Shown here one piece after another: positions 1 to 8,595 of a stretch of DNA of 64,000 bases. The notes below the pieces were generated by a model. That model was not told where the DNA came from. It saw only the letters and a program-made list of their open reading frames with translations, and ran no database searches. Numbering within the stretch: the first letter of the stretch is position 1; every line of letters starts with the position of its first letter. The stretch is from contig NZ_SEWF01000005.1 in assembly GCF_004168285.1 (NCBI RefSeq), positions 124,001-188,000 on the forward strand. The letters are read 5' to 3'. This DNA is from Emticicia agri. Lineage in GTDB: Bacteria; Bacteroidota; Bacteroidia; Cytophagales; Spirosomataceae. The position numbers and the translations under genes are program-made.

Positions 1-2
1 CG

Positions 3-1076
3 ACCAGAATGGTAACCGACTTCTTTTCGGCAAGAGGTTACATTACGTTTAAGGCATTAAAAAATCTTACCTTACAGTTCGGACACGACAAAAATTTTAT
101 TGGCTCTGGCATAAGATCATTAATCCTTTCTGACTTCTCGGCACCTTATTTGCACCTGAAAGCCATTACACAGGTAGGACGGTTTCAGTACATCAATATA
201 TTTGCACAGGCTGTTAATAAGCAGGTACCCGTAGCCAAAGATGGCACCGAGCAAATTCCGCCTAAATACTTTACTTTTCATCACCTGAGTGCCAATGTTA
301 CCAAAAACCTTAATATTGGTCTGTTTGAAACCGTTGTATTTGGGCAGCGTAAAATAGGTTTTGATGTCAATTATCTTAATCCTGTTATTTTCTACCGGTA
401 TGTAGAAGGACACCTAGGGAGTGTAGATAATTCAATTATCGGTGCCGACTTTAAGTATAATTTCCTGCGTCGTTTTTCGCTTTACGGGCAATTGGTGTTA
501 GACGAGTTTAACTTCAAACATTTTCAAAGAAAAGGCTGGTGGGCAACAAAATATGCTACACAAATCGGCCTTCGCTATATAGACGCCCTGGGGGTGAAGA
601 ATCTTGACTTGCAGTTTGAATATAACCTGGCACGGCCTTATATTTACAGTCATAACTCTACTTACAGCAATTTTATACATTATAATATGCCTCTGGCTCA
701 TCCTTTGGGGGCAAATTTCCGTGAGTTTTTGTTCATTGCCCGTTATCAGCCTGTTAAAAGACTAACCCTGAACTATAATCTGATGATAGCCCAACACGGC
801 GAAGACTATAATTTTATTAACTGGGGGGGGAATATTCAGCGTAATTATAATCTCTTACGCCCTTACGATTACAATAACTTTATCGGGCAAGGCAACGAGG
901 CTAATATTCAATACATTGAGGTTGGAGCTTCGTATATGCTGGGTCATAATTTATTTATAGATGCAGGCTTTCAGAGCAGAAGAGTGAATTATCCAGAAAC
1001 AGCACAAACCACCACAAGCAATATATTCTCATTCGGTGTACGATGGAATATAGGTAAAAGACAGCTATTATTTTAG
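3..1076 (+). CDS. Outer-membrane beta-barrel protein, Wzi/RemB-like (5' end outside window)
   Basis: The reading frame is open from the first bases of the window, so the true start lies upstream; the ATG at 9 is only the first internal Met. The visible 357 residues are rich in alternating aromatic/hydrophobic strands (many NxxFxxYxY patterns) and end in a terminal Phe (RQLLF), as outer-membrane barrels usually do. Phrases such as GQRKIGFDVNYLNPVIFYR and HPLGANFREF resemble the Bacteroidota family annotated as capsule-assembly Wzi-like or gliding protein RemB. Function is inferred from that resemblance only: surface polysaccharide attachment or cell-surface adhesion. About 110 bases separate it from the TonB receptor, which has its own promoter and operator, so the two are probably not co-regulated. 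Confidence 0.6.
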   Translation, partial: TRMVTDFFSARGYITFKALKNLTLQFGHDKNFIGSGIRSLILSDFSAPYLHLKAITQVGRFQYINIFAQAVNKQVPVAKDGTEQIPPKYFTFHHLSANVTKNLNIGLFETVVFGQRKIGFDVNYLNPVIFYRYVEGHLGSVDNSIIGADFKYNFLRRFSLYGQLVLDEFNFKHFQRKGWWATKYATQIGLRYIDALGVKNLDLQFEYNLARPYIYSHNSTYSNFIHYNMPLAHPLGANFREFLFIARYQPVKRLTLNYNLMIAQHGEDYNFINWGGNIQRNYNLLRPYDYNNFIGQGNEANIQYIEVGASYMLGHNLFIDAGFQSRRVNYPETAQTTTSNIFSFGVRWNIGKRQLLF

Positions 1077-1127
1077 TATTTTCATCTACTTTTAATCTCA
1101 TTTCTACAGATTATTCATCTTTATTTG

Positions 1128-1148
1128 TAATTTTGCAATATAGTTGCA
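1128..1148 (+). promoter_or_regulatory. Promoter -7 element overlapping a Zur/Fur-type palindrome
   Basis: TAATTTTG at 1128-1135 fits the Bacteroidota -7 consensus TAnnTTTG; no clear TTG is seen at -33. The perfect palindrome TGCAA-TATAG-TTGCA occupies 1134-1148, overlapping the -7 box and the expected start site. The same palindrome occurs twice upstream of the lipoprotein gene at 3694. A repressor bound here would block transcription. The placement and the zinc-receptor-like target suggest a Fur-family regulator, perhaps Zur; this is inference. Confidence 0.6.
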
Positions 1149-1187
1149 TTTATAACAGTACGCCCTGATAATCGTACGATTGAACCA

Positions 1188-3581
1188 ATGAAGAAAGTCT
1201 TTTCCCTATTCTTTTATTTTTTATACTTCTCCTCTTTCAGCCAGACCAAAGAAGAAACCGCTAAACCCATTCATTGCGACTGCTTCATACATGGAGTAGT
1301 GCTTGATAATGTTACGAAAGAGCCTATTGTGGGAGCAGTAGTATTTATAAAAGAATTAAATAAAGGTGTTGTTACTGACCTGACCGGGCATTATCATATG
1401 GCTAACCTTTGCCAGGGTACTTATACAGTCATTGGTCGGATTGTAGGCTATCAGGAGAAAACCTATACCATTAAACTTGTTCATGAAGCTGAACAGGAAA
1501 TTAAACTTTCGGAAGGCGAATTGCATTTAGCTAATGTTGATATTAAAGCCGAAAAGATTGATAACCTGACCCAAACCAAAAATGTATTAGAAAATGCTGC
1601 ACTTGACCAGACACGGGGTCAATCTTTAGGTGAAACCCTGAAACAGATTTCAGGGGTAACCACACTCCAGACAGGTAGCTCTATTTCAAAGCCTGTTATT
1701 CATGGCATGCACTCAAACCGTGTGCTGATTCTGAATAATGGTGTTCGGCAGGAAGGACAACAATGGGGTAGCGAACATGCCCCTGAGATTGACCCTTTTG
1801 TAGCTAAGAAAATAACTGTACTGAAAGGTGCGGCAGGTGTAAGATATGGCTCTGATGCCATAGCTGGGGTAGTTATGCTTGAACCCGAAGCCCTGCCTGA
1901 CTCCACCACCATAGGTGGTGAAGTAAATACCGTTTACTTTACCAATGGCAATCAGATTGTAACATCAGCCATTGTAGAAGGTGGGCTTCGACCTAAAAAG
2001 GTAGCAGTTCCGCAATCTTTTGGGTATCGCTTACAGGGCACTTTTAAAAGAGGGGGTGATATTTCAACGCCCGATTACAGATTAGCCAATACAGGTGTTT
2101 CAGAAATCAATTTTTCGGTTGGCGCCAATTATAAAAGAAGAAACTGGCAATCAGAGGTTTTCTTTAGCCAGTTTAATACCCAGATTGGCGTATTCTCAGG
2201 GTCACATATCGGTAATGTAACTGATTTGATTGAAGCCATCAATCGTGGTAGCCCATTGAGTATTTATACGCCCGAAAACTTTACCTATACTATCGGTCGC
2301 CCGTATCAGGACGTACAACACAATCTGTTAAAACTCAAATCTATTCATGCTTTGCCGGGTGGTAAATTATCACTTACGTTAGGTCGTCAGTATAATTACA
2401 GAAAAGAAGTAGATATTCTGCGGGGCGATAAAAACCTTGTGCAGCTTTTTCAGATAACTACGTATACCGGAGAATTGCTTTTTGAGCATAAGCCGCTCTT
2501 CAGATTATTGACAGGCTCTATTGGCGTGAATGCCAATTTTCAACAAAATCTGACTACAGGCAACTTACGGGAACCTCGTTCTTCAACGGTTCTGATTCCT
2601 AATTTTCAGAACACAACAGGTGGCATATTTCTTATTGAAAGAATTGTAAAAAGCCAATGGGAAATAGAGGGAGGAGTAAGATACGACTTCCGTACGCTGA
2701 ATGTATATAGAATACCCAGAGGACAGCAGGATATGGTTGAGAGTCTGAAGAAAAATGAAAATTTTACTGGTACTTTCGGAGTAAATTTCAGACCCAATTC
2801 ACAGTGGAATTTTCTCTTTAATCTTACTTCTGCCTGGCGTGCCCCGACTGTCAATGAATTGTATAGCGATGGTGTACATCATGGTGCAGCCAGTTATGAA
2901 AAAGGCGACGAAAACCTGAATGCCGAAGTAGCCACTAATTTATCTTTTACAACCAATTATTTTACCAGACTATTCCAGTTAGAATTACATATGTATAATA
3001 ACTATATACAAAACTTTATTTTTCTGGCGCCAACCGGACGCCCTACCCTTACTATCCGTGGAGCATTCCCTGAATTCTGGTACACGCAAACCAATGCACG
3101 TTTCAGAGGAATTGATTTAACCGGAAATTTCCAGATTCAGAAGCATATTTCGCTCAACTCTAAATTATCGTATCTGCAAGCACAGGATATCAGCCATGCA
3201 CAGCCATTAATTATGATTCCACCCAATCGTTGGGAAAATACACTACGTTATGAATGGAAAAAGAGCGGTATTTCACTCACAAACCTATACGTAGCAAAAC
3301 AGAGCCGTGTGCCTGCTAAAGTAATTTTCAGCGAGATTCCGGCAGATGAAATTATCTTTAATCAGTATGGTGGCGACTTTGCGCCTCCCCCACCCGCTTA
3401 TATGCTTTGGTCGGCGGCGTTTACGCAACAATTAAAATTTAATAACAAAAATAGCTTAGACGTATCGCTCACAGTCAATAATTTATTAAATACTAACTAC
3501 CGCGATTACCTGAACCGCTTCAGATACTTTGCTGATGAAATAGGTAGAAATTTTGTTATAAGAGCCAAGTATTCTTTCTGA
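1188..3581 (+). CDS. TonB-dependent receptor, ZnuD-like (probable metal uptake)
   Basis: 797 residues. A signal peptide (about 1-19) is followed by a short H29-C30-D31-C32-x2-H35 cluster, a CarboxypepD_reg-like domain (about 35-110), a plug (about 120-235, with GETLKQISGVTTLQTG and LKGAAGVRYGSDAIAGVV) and a C-terminal barrel ending in Phe. The plug stretch GVRQEGQQWGSEHAPEID and the barrel loop YSDGVHHGAASYEKGD are typical of the ZnuD-like branch of outer-membrane receptors, which import zinc and are His/Asp-rich in their loops. The substrate is therefore probably a divalent metal, but siderophore or other metallophore uptake cannot be excluded. The palindrome at 1134-1148 sits on its promoter. 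The gene just downstream is a small lipoprotein with the same palindromes and is the likely partner. Confidence 0.85.
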   Translation: MKKVFSLFFYFLYFSSFSQTKEETAKPIHCDCFIHGVVLDNVTKEPIVGAVVFIKELNKGVVTDLTGHYHMANLCQGTYTVIGRIVGYQEKTYTIKLVHEAEQEIKLSEGELHLANVDIKAEKIDNLTQTKNVLENAALDQTRGQSLGETLKQISGVTTLQTGSSISKPVIHGMHSNRVLILNNGVRQEGQQWGSEHAPEIDPFVAKKITVLKGAAGVRYGSDAIAGVVMLEPEALPDSTTIGGEVNTVYFTNGNQIVTSAIVEGGLRPKKVAVPQSFGYRLQGTFKRGGDISTPDYRLANTGVSEINFSVGANYKRRNWQSEVFFSQFNTQIGVFSGSHIGNVTDLIEAINRGSPLSIYTPENFTYTIGRPYQDVQHNLLKLKSIHALPGGKLSLTLGRQYNYRKEVDILRGDKNLVQLFQITTYTGELLFEHKPLFRLLTGSIGVNANFQQNLTTGNLREPRSSTVLIPNFQNTTGGIFLIERIVKSQWEIEGGVRYDFRTLNVYRIPRGQQDMVESLKKNENFTGTFGVNFRPNSQWNFLFNLTSAWRAPTVNELYSDGVHHGAASYEKGDENLNAEVATNLSFTTNYFTRLFQLELHMYNNYIQNFIFLAPTGRPTLTIRGAFPEFWYTQTNARFRGIDLTGNFQIQKHISLNSKLSYLQAQDISHAQPLIMIPPNRWENTLRYEWKKSGISLTNLYVAKQSRVPAKVIFSEIPADEIIFNQYGGDFAPPPPAYMLWSAAFTQQLKFNNKNSLDVSLTVNNLLNTNYRDYLNRFRYFADEIGRNFVIRAKYSF

Positions 3582-3609
3582 AACTATTTTTTTAGACAGA
3601 TATTATTTT

Positions 3610-3665
3610 TGCAATATTGTTGCATAAGAAAAAACGTGATCTTATATTTGCACCATTGTTGCAAA
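3610..3665 (+). promoter_or_regulatory. Two Zur/Fur-type palindromes bracketing a promoter
   Basis: TGCAA-TATTG-TTGCA (3610-3624) covers a TTG (3620-3622) placed 20 bases before a perfect -7 box TATATTTG (3643-3650). A second palindrome, TGCAC-CATTG-TTGCA (3649-3663; outer arms TTTGCA/TGCAAA 3647-3665), overlaps the -7 box and start site. Operators on both -33 and start site suggest tight repression of the lipoprotein gene at 3694. The core matches the site at 1134-1148. Confidence 0.65.
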
Positions 3666-3693
3666 CACAAAATCATCATTAAATCTAAAACCC

Positions 3694-4254
3694 ATGCAAA
3701 AAAATCGCATCAGTATTTTCAGTTACTTTGCTTTAGCCTTGTTGTTTTCAATGGCAGCTTGTAAAGACACCTCTGTAGATATAGAAGAAGAAAATGAAAT
3801 CATCACGACAGTAAAATTAAATTTCACCTCTGCAGGTAATACACAAACCTTTGTATTTAATGACCCCGACGGTGAAGGAGGAAACACCCCTACTAAATTC
3901 GACAATATCACTCTTAAACCCAATACCAGCTATACGCTTACAGTTGAGTTGTTAGATGAGTCAAAAACACCTGCAGAAAATATTACAAATGAAGTAGCTA
4001 CTGAGAGCGACGAACATTTATTTGTATTTACACCATCACCAACAAGCCTCTTGACTTATACCTATACCGACAAAGATGCCCGTAATTTTCCGATTGGATT
4101 GGCTGGCACAGTACAGACAGGTGCCGCTGGCACAGGTAAATTAAAAGTACAATTACGTCATCAGCCGCCTGTAAATGGCAAAGAAGTAAAAGATGGTACC
4201 TCTGCACCGGGCAGTGATGATGTAAACTTAGATTTTAATCTTACAATTCAATAA
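3694..4254 (+). CDS. Small lipoprotein paired with the metal-type TonB receptor
   Basis: 186 residues. The signal peptide ends in a lipobox (S19-M-A-A-C23), so the mature protein should be lipid-anchored. An acidic stretch (DIEEENE) follows, then a beta-rich domain with repeated D/N/E-rich turns (DPDGEGGNTP, DESKTPAENI, ESDEHLF, YTDKDARNFPIG). The overall pattern resembles short lipoproteins often found immediately after ZnuD-like receptors in Bacteroidota and automatically named type 1 periplasmic binding fold proteins; I do not know of a demonstrated function. The gene has its own promoter with two palindromes matching that of the receptor, which argues for a shared regulon and a role in metal capture or hand-over at the cell surface. 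Confidence 0.7.
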   Translation: MQKNRISIFSYFALALLFSMAACKDTSVDIEEENEIITTVKLNFTSAGNTQTFVFNDPDGEGGNTPTKFDNITLKPNTSYTLTVELLDESKTPAENITNEVATESDEHLFVFTPSPTSLLTYTYTDKDARNFPIGLAGTVQTGAAGTGKLKVQLRHQPPVNGKEVKDGTSAPGSDDVNLDFNLTIQ

Positions 4255-4294
4255 AGATTTTCTTTTTAATCTTATATAGTTTAGTTTAGGTAAT

Positions 4295-4325
4295 AAATCC
4301 ACAGGCTTATGGTTTGTGGATTTTT
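4295..4325. terminator. Bidirectional hairpin terminator
   Basis: Arms AAATCCACA (4295-4303) and TGTGGATTT (4315-4323) pair perfectly over 9 bp with an 11-base loop, followed by further T on the plus strand and preceded by an AT-rich stretch for the minus strand. It lies between the convergent lipoprotein and lacI genes and can serve both. Confidence 0.75.
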
Positions 4326-5331
4326 AATTGGAAGAAGTACGCAGATTAACTTCTGTAGGTATTTTTACAGTTTTCACGGCTTTGGCTGTTTGCTTATTCT
4401 CAATAGTCTCTAAAAGAATTTCAGCGGCAGTTTTACCAATTTCAAAGGCAGGCTGCACAACAGTACTCAAAGGTGGGTCTAACAGGTGTGCTACCTGTAA
4501 ATTGGTAAACCCTATAAAAGCAACCTGCTTTGGTATATCAATGTCTTTTGCCTTTACAGCCGCATAACTATCAAGCGCAAGGCGGTCGCTGGCTGTAAAA
4601 ATAGCATCAGGGTGCTGTTTATCTAATACGTCAAAAATCACCTGCTGTGCTTCTTCGGGTGCAAACCCGCAATATCGCACCAGGTTTTCATCAAAGGCTA
4701 TTCCGTGTTTTTCGAGTGCTGCCTTGTAGCCTTCTAATCTCTGACTGGTTGTGTAAAGCAAAGAAGGGCTTGTAATATGGGCTATTCGTTTTCTGCCAGA
4801 TAATATAAGGTGTTCTGTTGCCTCAAAAGCTCCCTGAAAATTATCAGCAATTACTTTATTCGCTTCAATTTCATTCGAAATCCTGTCGAAAACCACCAAT
4901 GGCACTCCCCTCCTCTGTATTTCCTGCAAATGACTTACATCGGTAGTTTCACCTGATAAAGAAATCAGTAAACCATCTACCTTGCGTCCTACCAGATGCT
5001 GAATATTACTCAATTCTCTTTCGTAAGACTCATGGCTCTGAAAAATTACCACATGGTATCCCCGGTCATAAGCAACTGCTTCAATTCCGTTGATCGCCTG
5101 AGAAAAAAAGTTATTGGCTATTTCAGGCACAATTACCCCTATGGCTCTGCTCCGGTTTTCTTTTAAACTCAGTGCTATCGGGTTAGGGTGGTAATTCATC
5201 TTTTCAGCATATTCCAACACGAGTTTTTTCGTCTCGGAATTAATCTCATAGCTGCCCCTTAATGCCCTCGAAACCGTAGAAGTAGAGAGATTAAGTGCCT
5301 TAGCAATATCTTTGATGGTTATAGCTTCCAA
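4324..5331 (-). CDS. LacI-family transcriptional regulator (probable uronate/pectin regulator)
   Basis: 335 residues, normal for the family. The N-terminal helix-turn-helix (about 4-25, TIKDIAKALNLSTSTVSRAL) and hinge helix (HPNPIALSLKENRSR) are followed by a periplasmic-binding-protein-like effector domain (IGVIVPEIANNFF, about 63 onward; DAIFTASDRLALDSY; VAFIGFTNLQVAHLLDPPL). The gene is divergent from kduD-kduI-GH88, and an operator-like element lies between them at 5444-5476. The same element occurs before kdgF at 34957. The likely effector is a uronate breakdown product such as 2-keto-3-deoxygluconate or 5-keto-4-deoxyuronate, but that is inference from context. Whether it represses or activates cannot be told. 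Confidence 0.9.
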   Translation of the reverse strand: MEAITIKDIAKALNLSTSTVSRALRGSYEINSETKKLVLEYAEKMNYHPNPIALSLKENRSRAIGVIVPEIANNFFSQAINGIEAVAYDRGYHVVIFQSHESYERELSNIQHLVGRKVDGLLISLSGETTDVSHLQEIQRRGVPLVVFDRISNEIEANKVIADNFQGAFEATEHLILSGRKRIAHITSPSLLYTTSQRLEGYKAALEKHGIAFDENLVRYCGFAPEEAQQVIFDVLDKQHPDAIFTASDRLALDSYAAVKAKDIDIPKQVAFIGFTNLQVAHLLDPPLSTVVQPAFEIGKTAAEILLETIENKQTAKAVKTVKIPTEVNLRTSSN

Positions 5332-5443
5332 GATGCGTAAGTAAAATACAATTTTATAATTGGCTCATTAGAGAACGAATCTCTGAACAGGAACAACTAT
5401 CAAAGATATTAAAATTATCTGTACCTATGGTAGCAGGAAGTTT

Positions 5444-5476
5444 TTTTGGTAACGTTCCCGATAACGATTGCATAAA
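5444..5476. promoter_or_regulatory. LacI-type operator-like element, copy 1
   Basis: Core GGTAACGTTCCCGATAACG begins at 5448 and continues with ATTGCATAAA to 5476, with TTTT before it (5444-5447). AACGTT and AACGAT lie 12 bases apart, and the ends GTAA/TTGC give partial dyad symmetry. It matches copy 2 (34957-34990) at all but two core positions. It lies in the lacI/kduD divergent gap, about 80 bases upstream of the predicted kduD start site and 120 bases upstream of lacI. Confidence 0.7.
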
Positions 5477-5508
5477 TAAAGTCAATTATTTATTTGTTTA
5501 TTCCTATG

Positions 5509-5537
5509 TTGCGTTTGCATCTTCGTGTATAAATTTG
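5509..5537 (+). promoter_or_regulatory. Promoter of kduD
   Basis: TTG (5509-5511), an 18-base spacer and TAAATTTG (5530-5537) fit the Bacteroidota vegetative promoter TTG-N19-TAnnTTTG. The transcript would start near 5544 and leave a leader of about 55 bases before kduD. Confidence 0.6.
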
Positions 5538-5598
5538 AATGATTTCAAAGGCCTATTTGTAGGCTTTATCTTAGACTAACTTTATTACTCTCAGAAAA

Positions 5599-6354
5599 AT
5601 GTTCAATCTTTCAGGCAAAGTTGCCCTTGTAACAGGTTGCAATAAAGGCATCGGTAAAGCCATAGCTATCGGGCTTGCAGAAGCAGGTGCCGACATCATA
5701 GGGGTATCTGCCAGTATCGAATTAGAAAATAGTGCGGTAGAAATAGCCGTTAAAGGTTTACAGAGAAATTTTAAAGCCTATCAGGCCGACTTCGGTAATC
5801 GAGAGAGTCTTTATCAATTTATTAATCAGGTTAAAGCCGATTTTCCGGTTATTGATATTTTAATAAATAATGCAGGTACTATTATGCGCAAACCTGCCGC
5901 TGAACATCCGGACGAATATTGGGATAAAGTAATGACTATCAATCTTGATTCTCAGTTTATACTGGCACGTGAAATAGGAGCCGGAATGGTAGAACGGCAA
6001 TCAGGGAAAATCATATTTACTGCTTCATTACTAACCTTTCAGGGAGGTATCAATGTACCTGGATACGCTGCCAGTAAAGGAGCTATCGGTAGTTTAGTAA
6101 AAGCATTAGCCAATGAATGGGCATCGAAAGGCGTTAACGTAAATGCCATTGCGCCGGGGTATATTGCCACTGATAATACGGAAGCCTTAAGAAATGACCC
6201 CGACAGAAGCATATCGATATTAGCCCGTATTCCGGCAGGGCGTTGGGGAGAACCCGAAGATTTCAAAGGCCCCGCAGTATTTCTGGCTTCATCAGCTTCT
6301 GATTATATACACGGCACTATCCTGACTGTGGACGGCGGCTGGATGGGAAGGTAA
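5599..6354 (+). CDS. kduD: 2-dehydro-3-deoxy-D-gluconate 5-dehydrogenase (SDR family)
   Basis: 251 residues, a classical short-chain dehydrogenase. Visible are the cofactor motif G13-CNK-G17-I-G19, NNAG (90-93) and the catalytic triad S143, Y156, K160 (GYAASKGA). The C-terminal VDGGWMGR ending is typical of KduD. The enzyme interconverts 2,5-diketo-3-deoxygluconate and 2-keto-3-deoxygluconate in the cytoplasm, the last step from unsaturated uronates to KDG. It is first in a run with kduI and a GH88 hydrolase and lies behind a LacI-type operator. The SDR family is broad, but the neighbouring kduI makes this assignment firm. Confidence 0.9.
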   Translation: MFNLSGKVALVTGCNKGIGKAIAIGLAEAGADIIGVSASIELENSAVEIAVKGLQRNFKAYQADFGNRESLYQFINQVKADFPVIDILINNAGTIMRKPAAEHPDEYWDKVMTINLDSQFILAREIGAGMVERQSGKIIFTASLLTFQGGINVPGYAASKGAIGSLVKALANEWASKGVNVNAIAPGYIATDNTEALRNDPDRSISILARIPAGRWGEPEDFKGPAVFLASSASDYIHGTILTVDGGWMGR

Positions 6355-6357
6355 ACT

Positions 6358-6482
6358 ATTGAGTGATTGTGTGAATTAGTGATTAAGTGATTAGTCTCTA
6401 TTGCAAATACCTCTATCAGACTAAGGAATCAGTGAAATCCTAAAATCAGTTAAATCACAGTTCAAAGACACAATCACTCAAT
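6358..6482. repeat. 15-bp inverted repeat in the kduD-kduI gap
   Basis: ATTGAGTGATTGTGT (6358-6372) is exactly complementary to ACACAATCACTCAAT (6468-6482), enclosing about 95 bases. Each side also carries imperfect extra copies of the GTGATT/AATCAC unit. It could fold the intercistronic RNA into a long stem, perhaps modulating kduI translation or mRNA stability. No protein signal was seen in the gap. Confidence 0.7.
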
Positions 6483-6515
6483 CACTCAATTTTTAAAATC
6501 ACTAAATTAAAACAT

Positions 6516-7346
6516 ATGCAAGCAAGATATGAAAGTAGCCCCAAAGAAACGGCAAGCATGAATACTGCCGAATTAAGGAGTAATTTTCTGGTAGAAACTT
6601 TGTTTACACCTGACCAGATACATATAGTTTACTCTCACTATGACCGTATGATTTTAGGCGGAATTATGCCTAAGAACGAATCTTTAAACCTAAGCACTTA
6701 TGATGAATTAAAATCTGATTATTTTCTGGAAAGAAGAGAAATCGGTATCATCAATGTAGCAGGTGATGGCAAAATTACGGCAGATGGCGAGGTTTTTAGC
6801 ATTAGCAAATTAGACTGCCTTTATGTAGGTAAAGGAGTAAAAAAAGTAGTTTTCGAAAGTATCGACAGTACAAATCCTGCAAAGTATTTTATTCTTTCTG
6901 CACCTGCACATGCCACTTACCCAACCAGACTCATGACCAAAGAAGAGGCTTCTCCGGCTGTGATGGGTGCCATTGAAACAGCCAATCAAAGGGTAATTTA
7001 TAAATATATCCATTTAGAGGGTATCAAGAGTTGCCAGTTGGTGATGGGTTTAACCGTATTACAAATAGGTAGTGTATGGAATACAATGCCTTCTCATACA
7101 CACGACCGCCGCATGGAGGCCTATTGCTATTTTGATGTACCCGAAAATCATGGGGTATTACACCTGATGGGGCAACCACAAGAAACCCGCCATCTCTGGA
7201 TTAGCAACCATCAGGCAATCATTTCACCACCCTGGTCGGTTCATTCAGGTTGTGGTACCTCCAACTATTCGTTTATCTGGGGTATGGCAGGCGAAAACCA
7301 GTCTTTTTCAGATATGGATTTTATTCCAATTTCAGAGCTGCGTTAG
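6516..7346 (+). CDS. kduI: 5-dehydro-4-deoxy-D-glucuronate isomerase
   Basis: 276 residues, the usual length for KduI. The zinc ligands of this cupin-fold enzyme are all visible: H194 and H196 (PSHTHDRRMEAY), E201 and H243 (PPWSVHSGCG), at nearly the same positions as in the E. coli enzyme. It converts 5-keto-4-deoxyuronate, formed from 4,5-unsaturated uronic acids, to 2,5-diketo-3-deoxygluconate for KduD. The first ATG at 6516 is kept because the next Met (residue 15) would remove part of the conserved N-terminus. An inverted repeat fills the gap to kduD. Confidence 0.95.
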   Translation: MQARYESSPKETASMNTAELRSNFLVETLFTPDQIHIVYSHYDRMILGGIMPKNESLNLSTYDELKSDYFLERREIGIINVAGDGKITADGEVFSISKLDCLYVGKGVKKVVFESIDSTNPAKYFILSAPAHATYPTRLMTKEEASPAVMGAIETANQRVIYKYIHLEGIKSCQLVMGLTVLQIGSVWNTMPSHTHDRRMEAYCYFDVPENHGVLHLMGQPQETRHLWISNHQAIISPPWSVHSGCGTSNYSFIWGMAGENQSFSDMDFIPISELR

Positions 7347-7394
7347 TACCTATTTATTCATACGCTTATTTTTTATTTTCAACCGTTTATACAA

Positions 7395-8567
7395 ATGAAA
7401 CTTACCTCTAAATTGATTATTGCACTGCTTTTTGTTTCATCAATTGTTCTTGGCCAGAAGAAAATTGATGTAGCGAAAGAATTTGCCTTTGCTGCCCAGC
7501 AATATGAAGGCATGTTGAAAAGCCATCCTGATATTACTAAAACACCGCAATCGACTAATCCTGATGGCTCTCCAAGAGATATGCCTACCAGTTGGTGGTG
7601 CAGTGGCTTCTTTGGCGGTTCTCTATGGTATATTTTTGAACAAACCAAAGACCAGAAATGGAAAGAGGCAGCCGACAAATGGACAATGGCCATAGAAAAA
7701 GAACAATACAACACAGGCACGCATGATTTGGGCTTTATGCTGTATTGTCCTTTTGGTAATGGGTATCGTCTGACCAAAAACCCGAAATACAAAGAAATCA
7801 TGCTTACCGGAGCTAAATCTTTGGCTACCCGTTTTGGCCCGAAAGTAGGTGTAATCAAATCCTGGAATAACTGGAAAGGTTATAAATATCCGGTGATTGT
7901 GGATAACATGATGAACCTTGAATTTCTATTCTGGGCAGCACGTGAATCTGGTAATAAAGAATTTTACAATATCAGCGTAACTCATGCAGATAATACCATA
8001 AAAAATCATTTTCGCCCGGATAATAGCAGCTACCATGTAATTGCCTATGGTGAAAATGGTGAGGTACTGAAAAAAGGCACACATCAGGGCTATGCCGACG
8101 AATCGGCATGGGCAAGAGGTCAGGCATGGGCGTTATATGGCTATACCGATATGTATAGAGAAACCAAAGACAAAAAATATCTCGCACAAGCTGAGAAAAT
8201 CGCTGACTTTTACCTGAATCACCCAAACTTACCTAAAGACAAAATTCCTTACTGGGACTTTAATGCACCTAATATCCCGAACGAAGAACGTGATGCCTCT
8301 GCAGGTGCTATTACAGCATCAGCCTTATTAGAGTTGAGTACTTATGTAAGCAAAGCCAAAAGCAAAGTTTATTTTGATGCCGCCGAAACCATGTTAGAAA
8401 ATCTGGCAAGTCCTGCTTATAAAGCAAATTTAGGTGAGAACAACCATTTCATACTCAAACATTCGGTAGGTGCCAAGCCTCTTAAATCAGAAATAGACGT
8501 ACCACTGGTTTATGCTGATTATTATTTTCTGGAAGGGTTATTGCGTTATCAGAAATTAAAGAAATAA
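7395..8567 (+). CDS. Unsaturated glucuronyl hydrolase, GH88 family, exported
   Basis: 390 residues with a signal peptide (about 1-20, ending VLGQ), so it probably acts in the periplasm. The alpha/alpha-barrel motifs of GH88 are present: SWWCSGFFGGSLWY, the catalytic-type Asp111 (GTHDLGFML) and Asp170 (VIVDNMMNLE), and the substrate region GYADESAWARGQAW. The family hydrates the 4,5-double bond at the non-reducing end of lyase-made oligosaccharides, releasing an unsaturated uronate that opens to 5-keto-4-deoxyuronate. This product feeds KdgF, KduI and KduD, which explains its place as third gene of this run. The exact glycan cannot be read from the sequence. Confidence 0.9.
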   Translation: MKLTSKLIIALLFVSSIVLGQKKIDVAKEFAFAAQQYEGMLKSHPDITKTPQSTNPDGSPRDMPTSWWCSGFFGGSLWYIFEQTKDQKWKEAADKWTMAIEKEQYNTGTHDLGFMLYCPFGNGYRLTKNPKYKEIMLTGAKSLATRFGPKVGVIKSWNNWKGYKYPVIVDNMMNLEFLFWAARESGNKEFYNISVTHADNTIKNHFRPDNSSYHVIAYGENGEVLKKGTHQGYADESAWARGQAWALYGYTDMYRETKDKKYLAQAEKIADFYLNHPNLPKDKIPYWDFNAPNIPNEERDASAGAITASALLELSTYVSKAKSKVYFDAAETMLENLASPAYKANLGENNHFILKHSVGAKPLKSEIDVPLVYADYYFLEGLLRYQKLKK

Positions 8568-8595
8568 TAGAAAACCAGTCTTTATTATAAATAGT

